From positions 1 to 8,872 of the forward strand of contig CAYRJN010000160.1 in NCBI GenBank assembly GCA_964424545.1: a stretch of 8,872 bases of DNA, read 5' to 3'. Positions 6,026-8,872 of the stretch are shown in pieces. The notes below the pieces were generated by a model, which was given only the letters and a program-made list of their open reading frames with translations, made no database searches and had not been told where the DNA came from. The translations under genes were made by a program, and so were the position numbers. Numbering within the stretch: position 1 is the stretch's first letter; each line of letters opens with the position of its first letter. Source of the stretch: JAUVIB01 sp964424545. GTDB taxonomy: Bacteria > Calditrichota > Calditrichia > Calditrichales > Calditrichaceae.

Positions 6026-7279
6026 ATGATTAACAGAAATATAAAAAGTATGAATGTTGCGGTTATCGGCGGCGGAATGATTACGGAAATGCAAATATTG
6101 CCCTCGCTTTATCATTTACAGCGTCTTGACTATATCAATGAAATTTCCGTTTGCGCGTTAAATACGCCGCCTCTTAAAAGATTAGCTGAAAACGAAGATT
6201 TAAAAAGCGCTTTCCCTGAGCAAAATTTTATACCGTTCCCCGATTTTAATAGAGAGCCGGAAGATAAAAATTTTCCCGATTTGAACGAAGAAGTAATTGC
6301 ATCGTTGAAACCGAGGCAAATCGTATTTGTAGCTTTACCCGATCAAATGCATTACAAAACCATTAAGTACGCTTTGCAGCATGATCAGCATGTTATCAGC
6401 GTGAAACCGTTAACCTTGAGTTATAGAGAGGCTAAAGAGCTGGAAACGCTTGCCTATGAAAAAGGTCTCTTTGTGGGCACGGAATATCATAAACGTTTTG
6501 ACGATCGCGTGGGCATGGCACGTTTGAAATATCGCAACGGAGATCTGGGCGAATTTCGTCTTGGATACGCCACTTTGATGGAGCCGTGGTACTACCGCGA
6601 TTCTAACTTTCAAAATTGGTGTACGGTGGAAAACTCCGATATGTTTTCTTACGTCGGTTGTCATTATATAGATCAGGTTCATGTAATTACCGGGTTGCTG
6701 CCCGTTCGTGTGTCTGTTTACGGCGTAAAGGAAAGGTATCCTAATGGTAAAGAGGGCTTTTTATGGACTAACGCCAGGGTTATTTGGGAAAACGGTGCCG
6801 CGCTTGCCGTACTTAACGGTATGGGTTATCCCAATGTAGCGGCAGGAGGTAATTCGCAGGGGCTGTGGATGTTTACCCGCGGCGAACATGACGGCGGATT
6901 AATTTTTCACGACGACCAATATCGCGGCGTTAAACATTCTTATATTACCAAAGGCGATCATCCCGGAGATACTTATTATAATGAACCGAGTCCGGATTAT
7001 TTTAAATTAGTGGAGCGCGGCGGAAAGGGGTTAACGCCGGTAGGTTACGGTTATCGAAGCATCGAAGGTTTGGTGCAGGGTGCTCAACGCGTTGATAATG
7101 ACGAATTAGCAAAACGTCAGGAAATGATCAAAATTATTGATGAAGAGGGTATTCTTGCCACGCCGGCCAACAGTTCGTTTAATGAGTTAGTCGTGGAGGC
7201 CGGACGTATGTCTATCTTAAACGATGGACGGGATGTGCAAATTGAATATGGCGACAATCCGAAAATAAATTTTAGATAA
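6026..7279 (+). CDS. Gfo/Idh/MocA-family NAD(P)-dependent oxidoreductase
   Basis: The 417-residue protein has an N-terminal Rossmann fold, with the glycine-rich loop V-I-G-G-G-M (13-18) after a beta strand. The C-terminal alpha/beta substrate domain carries E153-Y-H-K-R-F (153-158) and G211-C-H213-Y-I-D216, the GxHxxD site that holds the catalytic histidine and aspartate in this family. Members oxidise or reduce sugars, sugar acids, inositols and their amino derivatives. The usual E-K-P motif reads V126-K127-P128: the catalytic lysine is kept but the glutamate is lost. No signal peptide is seen, so it is cytoplasmic. GGAG (6014-6017) lies 8 bp before the ATG; M9 is a possible alternative start giving a classic N-terminus. 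It follows the repressor by 24 bp and precedes the aminotransferase by 11 bp. The substrate cannot be read from sequence. Confidence 0.93.
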   Translation: MINRNIKSMNVAVIGGGMITEMQILPSLYHLQRLDYINEISVCALNTPPLKRLAENEDLKSAFPEQNFIPFPDFNREPEDKNFPDLNEEVIASLKPRQIVFVALPDQMHYKTIKYALQHDQHVISVKPLTLSYREAKELETLAYEKGLFVGTEYHKRFDDRVGMARLKYRNGDLGEFRLGYATLMEPWYYRDSNFQNWCTVENSDMFSYVGCHYIDQVHVITGLLPVRVSVYGVKERYPNGKEGFLWTNARVIWENGAALAVLNGMGYPNVAAGGNSQGLWMFTRGEHDGGLIFHDDQYRGVKHSYITKGDHPGDTYYNEPSPDYFKLVERGGKGLTPVGYGYRSIEGLVQGAQRVDNDELAKRQEMIKIIDEEGILATPANSSFNELVVEAGRMSILNDGRDVQIEYGDNPKINFR

Positions 7280-7290
7280 GAGAGGTAAAA

Positions 7291-8655
7291 ATGGCCACAT
7301 ATAACAGAATTCCCGTGGATGTTGAAAAAATTGATACGAAATATAGAAAAATACAGACGAAACTGCCTGTACCGGAATCGCTGCCGCTGATCGAGCAGTG
7401 TGAAAAATACGAACCGCGTTCCATGCAGGGGCAGCCGCCCGTTATCTGGGATAGAGCGGAAGGCTTTCAGATATATGATAAATGGGGCAATAAGTGGCTA
7501 GACTGGTCATCAGGCGTGTTGATTACCAATGCAGGACACTCCCACCATAAAATTATGCAGGCGTTGCAGGAGCAATTGGATAGAAAACTTATATCAACTT
7601 ATGTCTTTTTGCATGAGCAGCGTGCAGAATTGGTAAAGTTGTTGGCCGAAAATGCGCCTGAAGGATTGGATAAAGTATTTTTGCTAACTACCGGTTCGGA
7701 AGCGACGGAAAATGCCATTAAACTTGCGCGTACTTACGGTATTAAAAAAGGCGGCAAAGAAAAAAACGTGATCGTCAGCTTTAAAAACGCTTTTCACGGG
7801 CGAACGCTTGGCGCGCAGCTTGCAGGCGGTATTCCCGCGTTAAAGGAGTGGATTGTTAATCTTGATAATGGATTTGTAAATGTTCCCTTTCCCGACGGTT
7901 TTTTTCAGGAAGACCAAAGTTTCGATGTCTTTCTAAAAACATTGAACGATTTGGGGGTTGATTATAAAAATGTGGCCGGCGTTATTACGGAGAGTTATCA
8001 GGGCGCAGGGCCTTTCTTTTTGCCAAAAGAATACGCCCAAAAGTTAAAAGATTTTTGCGTGGAAAACGACGCTTTGATGATTTATGACGAAGTACAAGCG
8101 GGCTTTGGTCGTAGCGGGAAATGGTTTACATTTGAACATTATGATGTAAAACCCGATTTGATCGCCTGTGGAAAAGGTATATCGTCTTCATTGCCGATTG
8201 CCGCCGTAATCGGCAGAAACGATGTGATGGACCTGTATCCTCCGGGAAGCATGACCTCCACACATTCCGGCAGTCCCTTGCCTGTGGCTTCGGCTGTCGC
8301 CAATTTAAGAGCGTTGTTAGAGGAAAAGCTCACGGAAAATGCCGCTTCATTGGAATCGATTTTAATGGACAGTCTGGAGAAAATCAGGCAAAAACATACA
8401 ACGCAAATCGGATTTGTCTCCGGTAAAGGATTGGTCGCCGGTATGCAAATTGTTAAGAAAAACAGCAAAGAAGGCGATTCGGAAACCGCTTTGGCGATTA
8501 ATGAAAAATGCTTTCAAAAAGGTTTGTTGATGTTCGCTCCGGTTGGCGTAGGGGGGATGTGTATCAAAATCAGTCCACCCTTAAATATCACCGAAGAGGC
8601 TTTGCGTGAAGGTCTTGAAGTACTTAGCGATGTCTGCGATGAAGTGCTGCTCTAA
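7291..8655 (+). CDS. Class III PLP-dependent aminotransferase
   Basis: The 454-residue protein is complete and close to the GABA/ornithine/acetylornithine aminotransferase type. PLP-site motifs are G135-S-E-A138 (phosphate binding), F168-H-G-R171 (ring stacking), E234, D266-E-V-Q269 (D266 binds the pyridine nitrogen), K295 in ACGKGISSS (Schiff base) and T324-H-S-G. Residues 1-50 are a longer N-terminal arm than in short family members. Enzymes of this class move an amino group between an amine and a 2-oxo acid; GABA transaminase is the default label, but here the context is a DeoR repressor and a sugar-type oxidoreductase, so an amino sugar, amino cyclitol or other omega-amine is possible. 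AGAGG (7281-7285) lies 5 bp before the ATG, and the gap to the previous gene is 11 bp. It is the last gene of the unit. I see no clear terminator in 8656-8737. Confidence 0.93.
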   Translation: MATYNRIPVDVEKIDTKYRKIQTKLPVPESLPLIEQCEKYEPRSMQGQPPVIWDRAEGFQIYDKWGNKWLDWSSGVLITNAGHSHHKIMQALQEQLDRKLISTYVFLHEQRAELVKLLAENAPEGLDKVFLLTTGSEATENAIKLARTYGIKKGGKEKNVIVSFKNAFHGRTLGAQLAGGIPALKEWIVNLDNGFVNVPFPDGFFQEDQSFDVFLKTLNDLGVDYKNVAGVITESYQGAGPFFLPKEYAQKLKDFCVENDALMIYDEVQAGFGRSGKWFTFEHYDVKPDLIACGKGISSSLPIAAVIGRNDVMDLYPPGSMTSTHSGSPLPVASAVANLRALLEEKLTENAASLESILMDSLEKIRQKHTTQIGFVSGKGLVAGMQIVKKNSKEGDSETALAINEKCFQKGLLMFAPVGVGGMCIKISPPLNITEEALREGLEVLSDVCDEVLL

Positions 8656-8737
8656 AGTGGAATCTATTTAAATCTCTGTCAATTTGCGGGCGTCTTTTTT
8701 ATTAAGTCGTAGAATGACGGAAAATTCGTTGTAAATA

Positions 8738-8766
8738 TTGAGGCGATTCCTTTTTTTTGCTATAAT
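8738..8766 (+). promoter_or_regulatory. Upstream tRNA-Gln promoter with perfect extended -10
   Basis: TTGAGG (8738-8743), a 17-bp spacer and a perfect TATAAT (8761-8766) are seen. The TG at 8758-8759 one base before it forms an extended -10. It would give a leader of about 45 bases before the tRNA, and it overlaps the region of the second promoter. Confidence 0.5.
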
Positions 8767-8770
8767 TTTT

Positions 8771-8799
8771 TTGACTTAATTAAAAATTGATAGTAAATT
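8771..8799 (+). promoter_or_regulatory. Proximal tRNA-Gln promoter
   Basis: TTGACT (8771-8776), a 17-bp spacer and TAAATT (8794-8799) end 20 bp before the tRNA. The hexamers, spacing and placement repeat those before tRNA-Leu. Confidence 0.6.
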
Positions 8800-8819
8800 A
8801 TAAATTCGTTATTAATTAT

Positions 8820-8872
8820 TGCGGGATCGTCTAGTGGCAGGACGCCTGGTTCTGGCCCAGGTAGCCGGGGTT
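8820..8872 (+). tRNA. tRNA-Gln (anticodon CTG), 3' end beyond the window
   Basis: The 5' acceptor strand is TGCGGGA (8820-8826), with U1 as is usual in bacterial tRNA-Gln. It is followed by T8, a D arm (GTC 8829-8831 with GAC 8841-8843), and the anticodon stem CCTGG/CCAGG (8845-8849, 8857-8861). The loop is TTCTGGC with anticodon CTG at 8852-8854, which reads CAG. A 5-base variable loop and the first T-arm bases (GGGGTT) reach the window edge, so the T arm and acceptor 3' strand cannot be checked. The anticodon was read from loop position. Confidence 0.88.

Noticed and set aside
8139..8468. A 109-codon - strand ORF within the aminotransferase gene
   Set aside because: It is antisense to conserved PLP-site coding sequence (around K295 and T324), so it is a shadow.
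8738..8758. Possible terminator ending in the T-run at 8751-8758
   Set aside because: The preceding bases do not form a continuous stem; only GGAA/TTCC with bulges can be paired. The T-run fits better as the spacer of the extended -10 promoter.

Overview
The window is AT-rich bacterial DNA, gene-dense on the + strand, with six protein genes on that strand, one on the - strand, and two tRNA genes (one cut by the right edge). Three products start with lipoprotein-type signal sequences, which fits an envelope rich in lipoproteins, probably Gram-negative. The clearest promoters have sigma70-type -35/-10 hexamers at 17-18 bp spacing (TTGACT/TAAATT, TTTACA/TAAAAT, TTGAGG/TATAAT), not the TTTG/TAnnTTTG type of Bacteroidota. 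The tRNA-Leu gene does not encode its CCA end. I cannot name the organism. An AT-rich member of the wider FCB/Calditrichota-like bacteria would fit, but that is inference.

Layout. 24-1925 (-): a 633-residue protein of five PAS domains behind a short coiled coil. It has no output domain and stops inside the fifth PAS, with the expected continuation visible out of frame up to the window edge. 2078-3044 (+): an overlapping pair encoding a TlpA/ResA-type thiol-disulfide lipoprotein and a NosL-type copper-binding lipoprotein, read from their own promoter away from the PAS gene. 3218-3301 (+): tRNA-Leu(CAA) with a clear promoter and a strong intrinsic terminator. 3510-5009 (+): a large lipoprotein of unrecognised family, probably a TIM-barrel hydrolase-like domain plus a C-terminal beta domain. 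5243-8655 (+): a tight three-gene unit of DeoR-type repressor, Gfo/Idh/MocA oxidoreductase and class III PLP aminotransferase, separated by 24 and 11 bp. 8820-end (+): tRNA-Gln(CTG) behind two candidate promoters.

How the genes may work together. TlpA-like and NosL-like lipoproteins fit a periplasmic copper-delivery pair, with the thioredoxin-fold protein keeping metal-site cysteines reduced. The DeoR/Gfo-Idh/aminotransferase unit looks like a substrate-inducible pathway for a sugar, cyclitol or amino sugar: oxidation by the NAD(P) enzyme, transfer of an amino group by the PLP enzyme, and control by the repressor. The upstream lipoprotein could release the substrate outside the cytoplasm. The substrate is not readable from the sequence. 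Two proteins of the unit depart from family motifs (EKP in the oxidoreductase, DSGTT in the repressor), which suggests an uncharacterised specificity. I see no CRISPR array, transposase, phage gene or defence gene.
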